A DNA stretch of 64,000 bases, from contig CAWUCO010000167.1 of the NCBI GenBank assembly GCA_963920705.1, positions 186,001 through 250,000 of the forward strand, read 5' to 3'. Positions 25,401-36,420 of this stretch are shown one piece after another. Made by a program: the position numbers and the translations under genes. Numbering within the stretch: the stretch's first letter is position 1; each line of letters opens with the position of its first letter. Origin of the DNA: Odiellus spinosus (lineage: Eukaryota; Arthropoda; Arachnida; Opiliones; Phalangiidae). Below the pieces are notes generated by a model. That model saw only the letters and a program-made list of their open reading frames with translations. It was not told where the DNA came from and ran no database searches.

Positions 25401-27744
25401 TCAAATTTCAGATTTTAAAAATTCGCTTTTTGATATTATATGTTTTTTGAATTGACCATATTTTCCATGTTTTTCCACGGATTTTCCAAAACTATTGTTT
25501 TTTAAATAGACCAATATTTGCTCTTTCGAGTGGTGTTAATTTTGTCTAAATCGCTTAGAAATCAAATGTTTTGTGTCCATTTGAATCCAATAATCTTGGA
25601 TTTTTAAGCGTTTTTGCTTAATTTTAACCAATTTTATATTTGTCACGTTTTGGCAATTTAGACCAAACCAAAGTCATTCGAAAGAGCAATTAATGGACAG
25701 TCTAAATAATAAGAGTTTTCAAAAATCCGTTGAAAAACAAGAAAAATATGACCAATTCAAGAAATCATACAATATCAAAATAGTCAAATTACAGATTTTA
25801 AAAATTCGCTTTTTGATATTAGATGTTTTTTGAATTGGCCATATTTTCCATGTTTTTCAACGGATTTTCCAAAACTCTTGTTTTTTAGATAGTCCAATAT
25901 TTTCTCTTTCGATAGGTGTTGATTTTGTCTAAATCGCTTAAATATCAAATGTTTTGTGTCCATTTGAATCCAATAATCTTAGATTTTGAAGTGTTTTTGC
26001 TTAATTTTAACCAATTTTATATTTGTCACGTTTTGGCAATTTAGACCAAACCAAAGTCATTCGAAAGAGCAATTAATGGACAGTCTAAATAATAAGAGTT
26101 TTCAAAAATCCGTTGAAAAACAAGAAAAATATGACCAATTCAAGAAATCATACAATATCAAAATAGTCAAATTACAGATTTTAAAAATTCGCTTTTTGAT
26201 ATTAGATGTTTTTTGAATTGGCCATATTTTCCATGTTTTTCAACGGATTTTCCAAAACTCTTGTTTTTTAGATAGTCCAATATTTTCTCTTTCGATAGGT
26301 GTTGATTTTGTCTAAATCGCTTAAAAATCAAATGTTTTGTGTCCATTTGAATCCAATAATCTTAGATTTTGAAGTGTTTTTGCTTAATTTTAACCAATTT
26401 TATATTTGTCACGTTTTGGCAATTTAGACAAAACCAAAGTCATTCGAAAGAGCAATTAATGGACAGTCTAAATAATAAGAGTTTTCAAAAATCCGTTGAA
26501 AAACAAGAAAAAAATGACCAATTCAAGAAATCATACAATATCAAAATAGTCAAATTACAGATTTTAAAAATTCGCTTTTTGATATTAGATGTTTTTTGAA
26601 TTGGCCATATTTTCCATGTTTTTCAACGGATTTTCCAAAACTCTTGTTTCTTAGATAGTCCAATATTTTCTCTTTCGATAGGTGTTGATTTTGTCTAAAT
26701 CGCTTAAAAATCAAATGTTTTGTGTCCATTTGAATCCAATAATCTTGGATTTTTAAGCGTTTTTGCTTAATTTTAACCAATTTTATATTTGTCACGTTTT
26801 GGCAATTTAGACAAAACCAAAGTCATTCGAAAGAGCAATTAATGGAGAGTCTAAACAATAAGAGTTTTCAAAAATCCGTTGAAAAACAAGAAAAATATGA
26901 CCAATTCAAGAAATCATACAATATCAAAATAGTCAAATTACAGATTTTAAAAATTCGCTTTTTGATATTAGATGTTTTTTGAATTGGCCATATTTTCCAT
27001 GTTTTTCAACGGATTTTCCAAAACTCTTGTTTCTTAGATAGTCCAATATTTTCTCTTTCGATAGGTGTTGATTTTGTCTAAATCGCTTAAAAATCAAATG
27101 TTTTGTGTCCATTTGAATCCAATAATCTTAGATTTTGAAGTGTTTTTTCTTAATTTTAACCAATTTTATATTTGTCACGTTTTGGCAATTTAGACAAAAC
27201 CAAAGTCATTCGAAAGAGCAATTAATGGACAGTCTAAATAATAAGAGTTTTCAAAAATCCGTTGAAAAACAAGAAAAATATGGCCATTTCAAGAAATCAT
27301 ACAATATCAAAATAGTCAAATTTCAGATTTTAAAAATTCGCTTTTTGATATTATATGTTTTTTGAATTGACCATATTTTCCATGTTTTTCCACGGATTTT
27401 CCAAAACTATTGTTTTTTAGATAGACCAATATTTGCTCTTTCGAGTGGTGTTAATTTTGTCTAAATCGCTTAAAAATCAAATGTTTTGTGTCCATTTGAA
27501 TCCAATAATCTTGGATTTTTAAGCGTTTTTGCTTAATTTTAACCAATTTTATATTTGTCACGTTTTGGCAATTTAGACAAAACCAAAGTCATTCGAAAGA
27601 GCAATTAATGGAGAGTCTAAACAATAAGAGTTTTCAAAAATCCGTTGAAAAACAAGAAAAATATGACCAATTCAAGAAATCATACAATATCAAAATAGTC
27701 AAATTACAGATTTTAAAAATTCGCTTTTTGATATTAGATGTTTT

Positions 27745-30468
27745 TAGAATTGACCATATTTTCCATGTTTTTCAACGGATTTTCCAAAACTCTTGTTTTT
27801 TAGATAGTCCAATATTTGCTCTTTCGATAGGTGTTGATTTTGTCTAAATCGCTTAAAAATCAAATGTTTTGTGTCCATTTGAATCCAATAATCTTAGATT
27901 TTGTTGTGTTTTTGCTTAATTTTAACCAATTTTATATTTGTCACGTTTTGGCAATTTAGACAAAACCAAAGTCATTCGAAAGAGCAATTAATGGACAGTC
28001 TAAATAATAAGAGTTTTCAAAAATCCGTTGAAAAACAAGAAAAATATGGCCAATTCAAGAAATCATACAATATCAAAATAGTCAAATTTCAGATTTTAAA
28101 AATTCGCTTTTTGATATTAGATGTTTTTAGAATTGACCATATTTTCCATGTTTTTCAACGGATTTTCCAAAACTCTTGTTTTTTAGATAGTCCAATATTT
28201 GCTCTTTCGATAGGTGTTGATTTTGGATAATCGCTTAAAAATCAAATGTTTTGTGTCCATTTGAATCCAATAATCTTGGATTTTTAAGCGTTTTTGCTTA
28301 ATTTTAACCAATTTTATATTTGTCACGTTTTGGCAATTTAGACAAAACCAAAGTCATTCGAAAGAGCAATTAATGAACAGACTTAATAATAAGAGTTTTC
28401 AAAAATCCGTTGAAAAACAAGAAAAATATGGCCAATTCAAGAAATCATATAATATCAAAATAGTCAAATTTCAGATTTTAAAAATTCGCTTTTTGATATT
28501 AGATGTTTTTTGAATTGACCATATTTTCCATGTTTTTCAATGGATTTTCCAAAACTCTTGTTTTTTAGATAGTCCAATATTTGCTCTTTCGATAGGTGTT
28601 GATTTTGTCTAAATCGCTTAAAAATCAAATGTTTTGTGTCCATTTGTATCCAATAATCTTGGATTTTTAAGCGTTTTTGCTTAATTTTAACCAATTTTAT
28701 ATTTGTCACGTTTTGGCAATTTAGACAAAACCAAAGTCATTCGAAAGAGCAATTAATGGACAGTCTAAATAATAAGAATTTTCAAAAATCCGTTGAAAAA
28801 CAAGAAAAATATGACCAACTCAAGAAATCATACAATATCAAAATAGTCAAATTTCAGATTTTAAAAATTCGCTTTTTGATATTAGATGTTTTTTGAATTG
28901 GCCATATTTTCCATGTTTTTCAACTGATTTTCCAAAACTATTGTTTTTTAGATAGACCAATATTTGCTCTTTCGAGTGGTGTTAATTTTGTCTAAATCGC
29001 TTAAAAATCAAATGTTTTGTGTCCATTTGAATCCAATAATCTTGGATTTTTAAGCGTTTTTGCTTAATTTTAACCAATTTTATATTTGTCACGTTTTGGC
29101 AATTTAGACAAAACCAAAGTCATTCGAAAGAGCAATTAATGGATAGTCTAAATAATAAGAGTTTTCAAAAATCCGTTGAAAAACAAGAAAAATATGGCCA
29201 ATTCAAGAAATCATACAATATCAAAATAGTCAAATTTCAGATTTTAAAAATTCGCTTTTTGATATTAGATGTTTTTTGAATTGACCATATTTTCCATGTT
29301 TTTCAACGGATTTTCCAAAACTCTTGTTTTTTAGATAGTCCAATATTTGCTCTTTCGATAGGTGTTGATTTTGTCTAAATCGCTTAAAAATCAAATGTTT
29401 TGTGTCCATTTGAATCCAATAATCTTAGATTTTGTAGTGTTTTTGCTTAATTTTAACCAATTTTATATTTGTCACGTTTTGGCAATTTAGACAAAACCAA
29501 AGTCATTCGAAAGAGCAATTAATGGACAGTCTAAATAATAAGAGTTTTCAAAAATCCGTTGAAAAACAAGAAAAATATGGCCAATTCAAGAAATCATACA
29601 ATATCAAAATAGTCAAATTTCAGATTTTAAAAATTCGCTTTTTGATATTAGATGTTTTTAGAATTGACCATATTTTCCATGTTTTTCAACGGATTTTCCA
29701 AAACTCTTGTTTTTTAGATAGTCCAATATTTGCTCTTTCGATAGGTGTTGATTTTGGATAATCGCTTAAAAATCAAATGTTTTGTGTCCATTTGAATCCA
29801 ATAATCTTGGATTTTTAAGCGTTTTTGCTTAATTTTAACCAATTTTATATTTGTCACGTTTTGGCAATTTAGACAAAACCAAAGTCATTCGAAAGAGCAA
29901 TTAATGAACAGACTTAATAATAAGAGTTTTCAAAAATCCGTTGAAAAACAAGAAAAATATGGCCAATTCAAGAAATCATATAATATCAAAATAGTCAAAT
30001 TTCAGATTTTAAAAATTCGCTTTTTGATATTAGATGTTTTTTGAATTGACCATATTTTCCATGTTTTTCAATGGATTTTCCAAAACTCTTGTTTTTTAGA
30101 TAGTCCAATATTTGCTCTTTCGATAGGTGTTGATTTTGTCTAAATCGCTTAAAAATCAAATGTTTTGTGTCCATTTGTATCCAATAATCTTGGATTTTTA
30201 AGCGTTTTTGCTTAATTTTAACCAATTTTATATTTGTCACGTTTTGGCAATTTAGACAAAACCAAAGTCATTCGAAAGAGCAATTAATGGACAGTCTAAA
30301 TAATAAGAATTTTCAAAAATCCGTTGAAAAACAAGAAAAATATGACCAACTCAAGAAATCATACAATATCAAAATAGTCAAATTTCAGATTTTAAAAATT
30401 CGCTTTTTGATATTAGATGTTTTTTGAATTGGCCATATTTTCCATGTTTTTCAACTGATTTTCCAAAA
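27745..30468. repeat. Higher-order repeat: two copies of a 4-monomer block (1,531 bp)
   Basis: About 27745-28937 recurs at about 29276-30468, offset 1,531 bp. Shared variants include TTTTGGATAATCGC, AATGAACAGACTTAAT, TTTTTCAATGGATTTTCC, AATAAGAATTTTC and TTTTTCAACTGATTTTCC. The blocks part at CAAAACTATTG (first) versus CAAAACTCTTG (second). Confidence 0.85.
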
Positions 30469-33400
30469 CTCTTGTTTTTTAGATAGTCCAATATTTTCTC
30501 TTTCGATAGGTGTTGATTTTGTCTAAATCGCTTAAAAATCAAATGTTTTGTGTCCATTTGAATCCAATAATCTTAGATTTTGAAGTGTTTTTGCTTAATT
30601 TTAACCAATTTTATATTTGTCACGTTTTGGCAATTTAGACAAAACCAAAGTCATTCGAAAGAGCAATTAATGGATAGTCTAAATAATAAGAGTTTTCAAA
30701 AATCCGTTGAAAAACAAGAAAAATATGGCCAATTCAAGAAATCATACAATATCAAAATAGTCAAATTTCAGATTTTAAAAATTCGCTTTTTGATATTAGA
30801 TGTTTTTTGAATTGACCATATTTTCCATGTTTTTCAACGGATTTTCCAAAACTCTTGTTTTTTAGATAGACCAATATTTGTTCTTTCGATAGGTTTTAAT
30901 TTTGTCTAAATCGCTTAAAAATCAAATGTTTTGTGTCCATTTGAATCCAATAATCTTTGATTTTTAAGCGTTTTTGCTTAATTTTAAACAATTTTATATT
31001 TGTCACGTTTTGGCAATTTAGACAAAACCAAAGTCATTCGAAAGAGCAATTAATGGACAGTCTAAATAATAAGAGTTTTCAAAAATCCGTTGAAAAACAA
31101 GAAAAATATGACCAATTCAAGAAATCATACAATATCAAAATAGTCAAATTACAGATTTTAAAAATTCGCTTTTTGATATTAGATGTTTTTTGAATTGGCC
31201 ATATTTTCCATGTTTTTCAACGGATTTTCCAAAACTCTTGTTTTTTAGATAGACCAATATTTGCTCTTTCGAGTGGTCTTAATTTTATGTAAATCGCTTA
31301 AAAATCAAAAGTTTTGTGTCCATTTGAATCCAATAATCTTGGATTTTTAAGCGTTTTTGCTTAATTTTAACCAATTTTATATTTATCACGTTTTTTGCAA
31401 TTTAGACAAAACCAAAGTCATTCGAAAGAGCAATTAATGGACAGTCTAAATAATAAGAGTTTTCAAAAATCCGTTGAAAAACAAGAAAAATATGACCAAT
31501 TCAAGAAATCATACAATATCAAAATAGTCAAATTTCAGATTTTAAAAATTCGCTTTTTGATATTAGATGTTTTTTGAATTGGCCATATTTTCCATGTTTT
31601 TCAACGGATTTTCAAAAACTCTTGTTTTTTAGATAGTCCAATATTTTCTCTTTCGATAGGTGTTGATTTTGTCTAAATCGCTTAAAAATCAAATGTTTTG
31701 TGTCCATTTGAATCCAATAATCTTAGATTTTGAAGTGTTTTTGCTTAATTTTAACCAATTTTATATTTGTCACGTTTTGGCAATTTAGACAAAACCAAAG
31801 TCATTCGAAAGAGCAATTAATGGACAGTCTTAATAATAAGAGTTTTCAAAAATCCGTTGAAAAATAAGAAAAATATGGCCAATTCAAGAAATCATACAAT
31901 ATCAAAATAGTCAAATTTCAGATTTTAAAAATTCGCTTTTTGATATTAGATGTTTTTTGAATTGACCATATTTTCCATGTTTTTCCACGGATTTTTCAAA
32001 ACTCTTGTTTTTTAGATAGACCAATATTTGCTCTTTCGAGTGGTGTTAATTTTGTCTAAATCGCTTAAAAATCAAATGTTTTGTGTCCATTTGAATCCAA
32101 TAATCTTGGATTTTTAAGCGTTTTTGCTTAATTTTAACCAATTTTATATTTTTCACGTTTTGGCAATTTAGACAAAACCAAAGTCATTCGAAAGAGCAAT
32201 TAATGGACAGTCTAAATAATAAGAGTTTTCAAAAATCCGTTGAAAAACAAGAAAAATATGACCAATTCAAGAAATCATACAATATCAAAATAGTCAAATT
32301 TCAGATTTTAAAAATTCGCTTTTTGATATTAGATGTTTTTTGAATTGGCCATATTTTCCATGTTTTTCAACGGATTTTCAAAAACTCTTGTTTTTTAGAT
32401 AGTCCAATATTTTCTCTTTCGATAGGTGTTGATTTTGTCTAAATCGCTTAAAAATCTAATGTTTTGTGTCCATTTGAATCCAATAATCTTGGATTTTTAA
32501 GCGTTTTTGCTTAATTTTAACCAATTTTATATTTGTCACGTTTTGGCAATTTAGACAAAACCAAAGTCATTCGAAAGAGCAATTAATGGACAGTCTAAAT
32601 AATAAGAGTTTTCAAAAATCCGTTGAAAAACAAGAAAAATATGGCAAATTCAAGAAATCATATTATATCAAAATAGTCAAATTTCAGATTTTAAAAATTC
32701 GCTTTTTGATATTAGATGTTTTTTGAATTGACCATTTTTTCCATGTTTTTCAACGGATTTTCCAAAACTCTTGTTTTTTAGATAGACCAATATTTGTTCT
32801 TTCGATAGGTGTTAATTTTGTCTAAATTGCTTAAAAATCAAATGTTTTGTGTCCATTTGTATCCAATAATCTGGGATTTTTAAGCGTTTTTGCTTAATTT
32901 TAACCAATTTTATATTTGTCACGTTTGGCAATTTAGACAAAACCAAAGTCATTCGAAAGAGCAATTAATGGACAGTCTAAATAATAAGAGTTTTCAAAAA
33001 TCCGTTGAAAAACAAGAAAAATATCGCCAATTCAAGAAATCAAACAATATCAAAATAGTCAAATTTCAGATTTTAAAAATTCGCTTTTTGATATTAGATG
33101 TTTTTTGAATTGACCATATTTTCCATGTTTTTCCACGGATTTTCCAAAACTCTTGTTTTTTAGATAGACCAATATTTGCTCTTTCGAGTGGTGTTAATTT
33201 TGTCTAAATCGCTTAAAAATCAAATGTTTTGTGTCCATTTGAATCCAATAATCTTGGATTTTTAAGCGTTTTTGCTTAATTTTAACCAATTTTATATTTG
33301 TCACGTTTTGGCAATTTAGACAAAACCAAAGTCATTCGAAATAGCAATTAATGGATAGTCTAAATAATAAGAGTTTTCAAAAATCCGTTGAAAAACAAGA

Positions 33401-33959
33401 AAAATTTGGCAAATTCAAGAAATCATACAATATCAAAATAGTCAAATTTCAGATTTTAAAAATTCGCTTTTTGATATTAGATGTTTTTAGAATTGACCAT
33501 ATTTTCCATGTTTTTCAACGGATTTTCCAAAACTCTTGTTTTTTAGATAGTCCAAAATTTGCTCTTTCGATAGGTGTTAATTTTGTCTAAATTGCTTAAA
33601 AATCAAATGTTTTGTGTCCATTTGAATCCAATAATCTTTGATTTTTAAGCGTTTTTGCTTAATTTTAACCAATTTTATATTTTTCACGTTTTGGCAATTT
33701 AGACAAAACCAAAGTCATTCGAAAGAGCAATTAATGGACAGTCTAAATAATAAGAGTTTTCAAAAATCCGTTGAAAAACAAGAAAAATATGACCAATTCA
33801 AGAAATCATACAATATCAAAATAGTCAAATTTCAGATTTTAAAAATTCGCTTTTTGATATTAGATGTTTTTTGAATTGGCCATATTTTCCATGTTTTTCA
33901 ACGGATTTTCCAAAACTCTTGTTTTTTAGATAGTCCAATATTTTCTCTTTCGATAGGTG

Positions 33960-33968
33960 TTGATTTTG
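33960..33968. repeat. Target-site duplication, left of foldback copy 1
   Basis: TTGATTTTG lies directly before the element and again directly after it. Uninterrupted monomers have GTGTTGATTTTGTCTAAATC with a single copy, so neighbouring repeats act as the empty site and show the duplication is exactly 9 bp. Confidence 0.9.
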
Positions 33969-34369
33969 AATTATGCCCATTAGCGCAGTTCCTATTTGCG
34001 CAGTTCCCACTAGCGCAGTTCCCATTTGCGCAGTTTCCCATTAGCGCCATTCCCATTAGCGCAGTTCCAATTTGCGCAGTTTCCCATTTGCGCAGTTTCC
34101 TATTTGCGCCGTTCCCATTAGCGCCGTTCCCATTAGTGCAGTTTCCTATTAGCGCAACTTCCCATTAGCGCAGTTCCTACTAGCGCAGTTCCCACTAGCG
34201 CCATTTCCCATTTCCGCCGTTTTCCAGTAGCGCCGTTTCCCAGTAGCGCCGTTTCCCAGTAGCGCCGTTTCCCAGCAGCGCCGTTTCCCAGTAGCGCCGT
34301 TTCCCAGTAGCGCCGCTTCCCAGTAGCGCCGTTTCCCATTAGCGCTCTTTCCCTGTAGCGCCGCTTCCA
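33969..34369. repeat. Left inverted arm of foldback copy 1 (16-bp tandem repeats)
   Basis: About 25 degenerate ~16-bp units read CCCATTAGCGCAGTT in the outer part and CAGTAGCGCCGTTTCC in the inner part (34213-34369). The inner units are more alike, suggesting more recent expansion. The arm is the inverted counterpart of 35069-35500. Reading frames of up to 73 codons on the minus strand come from the repeat and are not genes. Confidence 0.9.
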
Positions 34370-34543
34370 AACAACTGCTATGTCCTAGATGCTAAATCCA
34401 AAAACCATGTTTTCCTGAATACCGTACATTTGATTAAAAATATTATAGTTAGTTCATTTACGAAACAATACCCTCTTTCCTAAATTTTTTTAACCAAACC
34501 TTCACAAGGGCTTCCTGTTTCAGAACATATTGTCTCAAAAGAA

Positions 34544-34580
34544 CTAACCTAACCTAACCTTACCTAACCTAACCTAAACC
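34544..34580. repeat. (CCTAA)n telomere-type tract in foldback copy 1
   Basis: About seven 5-bp units: CTAAC three times, one CTTAC, CTAAC twice, then CTAAACC. CCTAA/TTAGG is the canonical telomere repeat of many arthropods. The tract is short and internal, so it is not a telomere here. It could be a tail, a captured interstitial telomere fragment, or chance expansion. Confidence 0.75.
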
Positions 34581-34957
34581 AAAGAATCGCGTTCAAAAAC
34601 TATGTTTTCTAAAAGAGAGTTAACAAATGAGCATTACCTAAATGGCAAATTTGTAATTTAGTAGTACCACTTTGTCCTTTATTTTACCATAAAAAATAAC
34701 TTGACCCCCTTTATAATTAAATATGTAATTAAATCCGACGTAAAATTTACAAAACTGACCCACAACACGGAATACAGCAAAATCATGCAAAACTGAACAG
34801 AAACACGTACGCAAAAATAACCCTAAAACCTATTTCGTTTTTTTTCCAATTTTTTCTATATTATCTGTAACTGCTAACAACACTTAAAACTAAAATGAAC
34901 AACAATTATTATTAAAATTTACATGAGGAAAATAAATCGAAAACTCTAACATATCAT

Positions 34958-35030
34958 TTTCCGAAAGTATACTCGAACCTAGAATCTTCTGGCTAGATGC
35001 CGTCTATGCTAACCACTCCGCTACCGAATC
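34958..35030 (-). pseudogene. tRNA-derived sequence with Pol III A and B boxes, copy 1
   Basis: On the minus strand TAGCGGAGTGG (35023-35013) fits the tRNA A-box consensus and GGTTCGAGT (34979-34971) fits the start of the B box. They begin 44 bp apart, the spacing of positions 8 and 52 in a short-variable-arm tRNA. A possible anticodon stem ATCT/AGAT encloses a 7-nt loop. The acceptor halves (GATTCGG and TTCGGAA) do not pair, the T stem is broken, and the loop lacks the usual T at position 33. It is therefore a decayed tRNA or a tRNA-type SINE head, not a working tRNA gene. The stretch AGAAGATTC-AGGTTCGA resembles arginine tRNAs from memory. A TTTT run about 15 nt downstream (34943-34940) could end a Pol III transcript. 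Confidence 0.55.
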
Positions 35031-35068
35031 ACGGCAAATCATTTAAAAAAACGTTTATCTCCATATCA

Positions 35069-35500
35069 GAAACGGCGCAAATGGGAAACGGCGCGAATGG
35101 GAAACGGCGCTACTGGGAAACGGCGCTAAAAGGAAACGGCGCTAATGGGAAACTGCGCTAATGGGAAACTGTGCTAATGGGAAACGGCGCGAATGGGAAA
35201 TGGCGCTAGTGGGAAACCGCGCGAATGGGAAATGGCGCTAGTGGGAAACGGGGCGAATGGGAAACGGCGCTACAGGGAACTGCGCTAATAGGAACTGCGC
35301 TAATGGGAAATTGCGCTAATGGGAAACTGCGCAAATGGGGACGGCGCAAATGGGAACGGCGCTAATGGGAAACTGCCCTAATGGGAAATTGCGCTAATGG
35401 GAACGGCGCAAATGGGAATGGCGCTAATTGGAAAATGCGCTAATAGGAACTGCGCTAATGGGAACTGCGCTAATAGGAACGGCGCTAAAGGGCACATACC
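35069..35500. repeat. Right inverted arm of foldback copy 1 (16-bp tandem repeats)
   Basis: Units of the type GGGAAACGGCGCTAAT repeat in the opposite orientation to the left arm. Variants alternate between GGCGC, TGCGC, GCGAA and GCAAA. A single strand could fold the two arms into a hairpin of about 400 bp with bulges. No reading frame of interest is present. Confidence 0.9.
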
Positions 35501-35509
35501 TTGATTTTG
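35501..35509. repeat. Target-site duplication, right of foldback copy 1
   Basis: This is the second TTGATTTTG, followed by the normal monomer continuation GTCTAAATCGC. Confidence 0.9.
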
Positions 35510-36420
35510 TCTAAATCGCTTAAAAATCAAATGTTTTGTGTCCATTTGAATCCAATAATCTTAGATTTTGAAGTGTTTTTGCTTAATTTTAACCAATTTT
35601 ATATTTGTCACGTTTTGGCAATTTAGACAAAACCAAAGTCATTCGAAAGAGCCATTAATGGACAGTCTAAATAATAAGAGTTTTCAAAAATCCGTTGAAA
35701 AACAAGAAAAATATGGCCAATTCAAGAAATCATACAATATCAAAATAGTCAAATTTCAGATTTTAAAAATTCGCATTTTGATATTAGATGTTTTTGGAAT
35801 TGACCATATTTTCCATGTTTTTCAACGGATTTTCCAAAACTCTTGTTTTTTAGATAGTCCAATATTTGCTCTTTCGATAGGTGTTGATTTTGTCTAAATC
35901 GCTTAAAAATCAAATGTTTTGTGTCCATTTGAATCCAATAATCTTGGATTTTTAAGCGTTTTTGCTTAATTTTAACCAATTTTATATTTGTCACGTTTTG
36001 GCAATTTAGACAAAACCAAAGTCATTCGAAAGAGCAATTAATGGACAGTCTAAATAATAAGAGTTTTCAAAAATCCGTTGAAAAACAAGAAAAATATGGC
36101 CAATTCAAGAAATCATACAATATCAAAATAGTCAAATTTCAGATTTTAAAAATTCGCTTTTTGATATTAGATGTTTTTTGAATTGACCATATTTTCCATG
36201 TTTTTCAACGGATTTTCCAAAACTCTTGTTTTTTAGATAGACCAATATTTGTTCTTTCGATAGGTGTTAATTTTGTCTAAATCGCTTAAAAATCAAATGT
36301 TTTGTGTCCATTTGAATCCAATAATCTTTGATTTTTAAGCGTTTTTGCTTAATTTTAACAAATTTTATATTTGTCACGTTTTGGCAATTTAGACAAAACC
36401 AAAGTCATTCGAAAGAGCCT

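Larger units (their letters stand above)
21235..25470. repeat. Higher-order repeat: 8-monomer offset (3,064 bp), with nested 2-monomer repeats
   Basis: About 21235-22405 recurs at about 24299-25469, 3,064 bp (8 x 383) apart. Shared variants are CGCTTGAAAATC, AATGTCTTGTGTCC and CCGATAATCTTGAA. Between about 21571 and 23350 the same variants also recur every 766 bp, so a 2-monomer repeat is nested in the larger one. The variant CAAGTAAAATATG marks alternate monomers. Confidence 0.8.
1..33968. repeat. Satellite array, left block (~383-bp monomer, about 89 copies)
   Basis: Tandem head-to-tail copies of an AT-rich monomer fill this stretch. Landmarks such as TTTAGACAAAACC, CAACGGATTTTCC and GTGTCCATTTGAATCC return about every 383 bp. 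Copies differ by scattered substitutions and 1-4 bp indels, and two are visibly truncated. The window opens inside a monomer, so the array continues upstream. Reading frames of 60-111 codons occur on both strands but repeat with the monomer, end at different points in different copies, and show no intact conserved frame. I call no genes here. The block ends exactly where a foldback-type element has inserted. Confidence 0.97.
34370..35068. other. Foldback core, copy 1 (AT-rich, no gene seen)
   Basis: About 700 bp lie between the arms. They contain a CCTAA tract (34544-34580) and, on the minus strand, a tRNA-like sequence (34958-35030). The rest is AT-rich with no long reading frame and no domain I recognise. 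Read on the minus strand the order is tRNA-like head, AT-rich body, TTAGG-type repeat, which would fit a SINE-like piece captured between foldback arms. That is inference only. Confidence 0.7.
33969..35500. mobile_element. Foldback (FB-like) non-autonomous transposon, copy 1
   Basis: This 1,532-bp insertion splits a satellite monomer. Its GC-rich ends stand out sharply from the AT-rich array. Arms of about 400 bp are arrays of ~16-bp units containing TAGCGCCGTTTCCC on the left and the reverse complement on the right. The outermost ends form an imperfect terminal inverted repeat: TTATGCCCATTAGCGC on the left matches GTATGTGCCCTTTAGCGC read inward from the right. The core of about 700 bp is AT-rich. 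Known foldback elements have tandem-repeat inverted arms and 9-bp target duplications, and Drosophila FB is linked to the Mutator-like NOF transposase. No transposase frame is present, so mobility would need a helper. The short frames in the left arm are translations of the 16-bp repeats. Confidence 0.85.

Noticed and set aside
1-33968. CRISPR array
   Set aside because: The repeat is contiguous, with no unique spacers of 25-45 bp between short identical repeats, and the context is eukaryotic satellite.
34133-34370. Minus-strand frames of 68-73 codons with GNGATGKRRYWETALL-type repeats
   Set aside because: They are translations of the 16-bp foldback arm repeats in different frames. A 16-bp unit shifts frame each time, so the peptide period of 16 codons is an artefact.
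34544-34580. A true chromosome end or interstitial telomere
   Set aside because: There are only about seven degenerate units, inside a mobile element and with satellite on both sides.
34958-35030. A functional tRNA gene
   Set aside because: The acceptor and T stems do not pair and the anticodon loop lacks the usual T33. Only the promoter boxes and their spacing are tRNA-like.
33969-35500. The element length of 1,532 bp equals exactly 4 x 383, suggesting it derives from the satellite
   Set aside because: The element has no sequence in common with the monomer and is flanked by a 9-bp duplication. The matching length appears to be coincidence.
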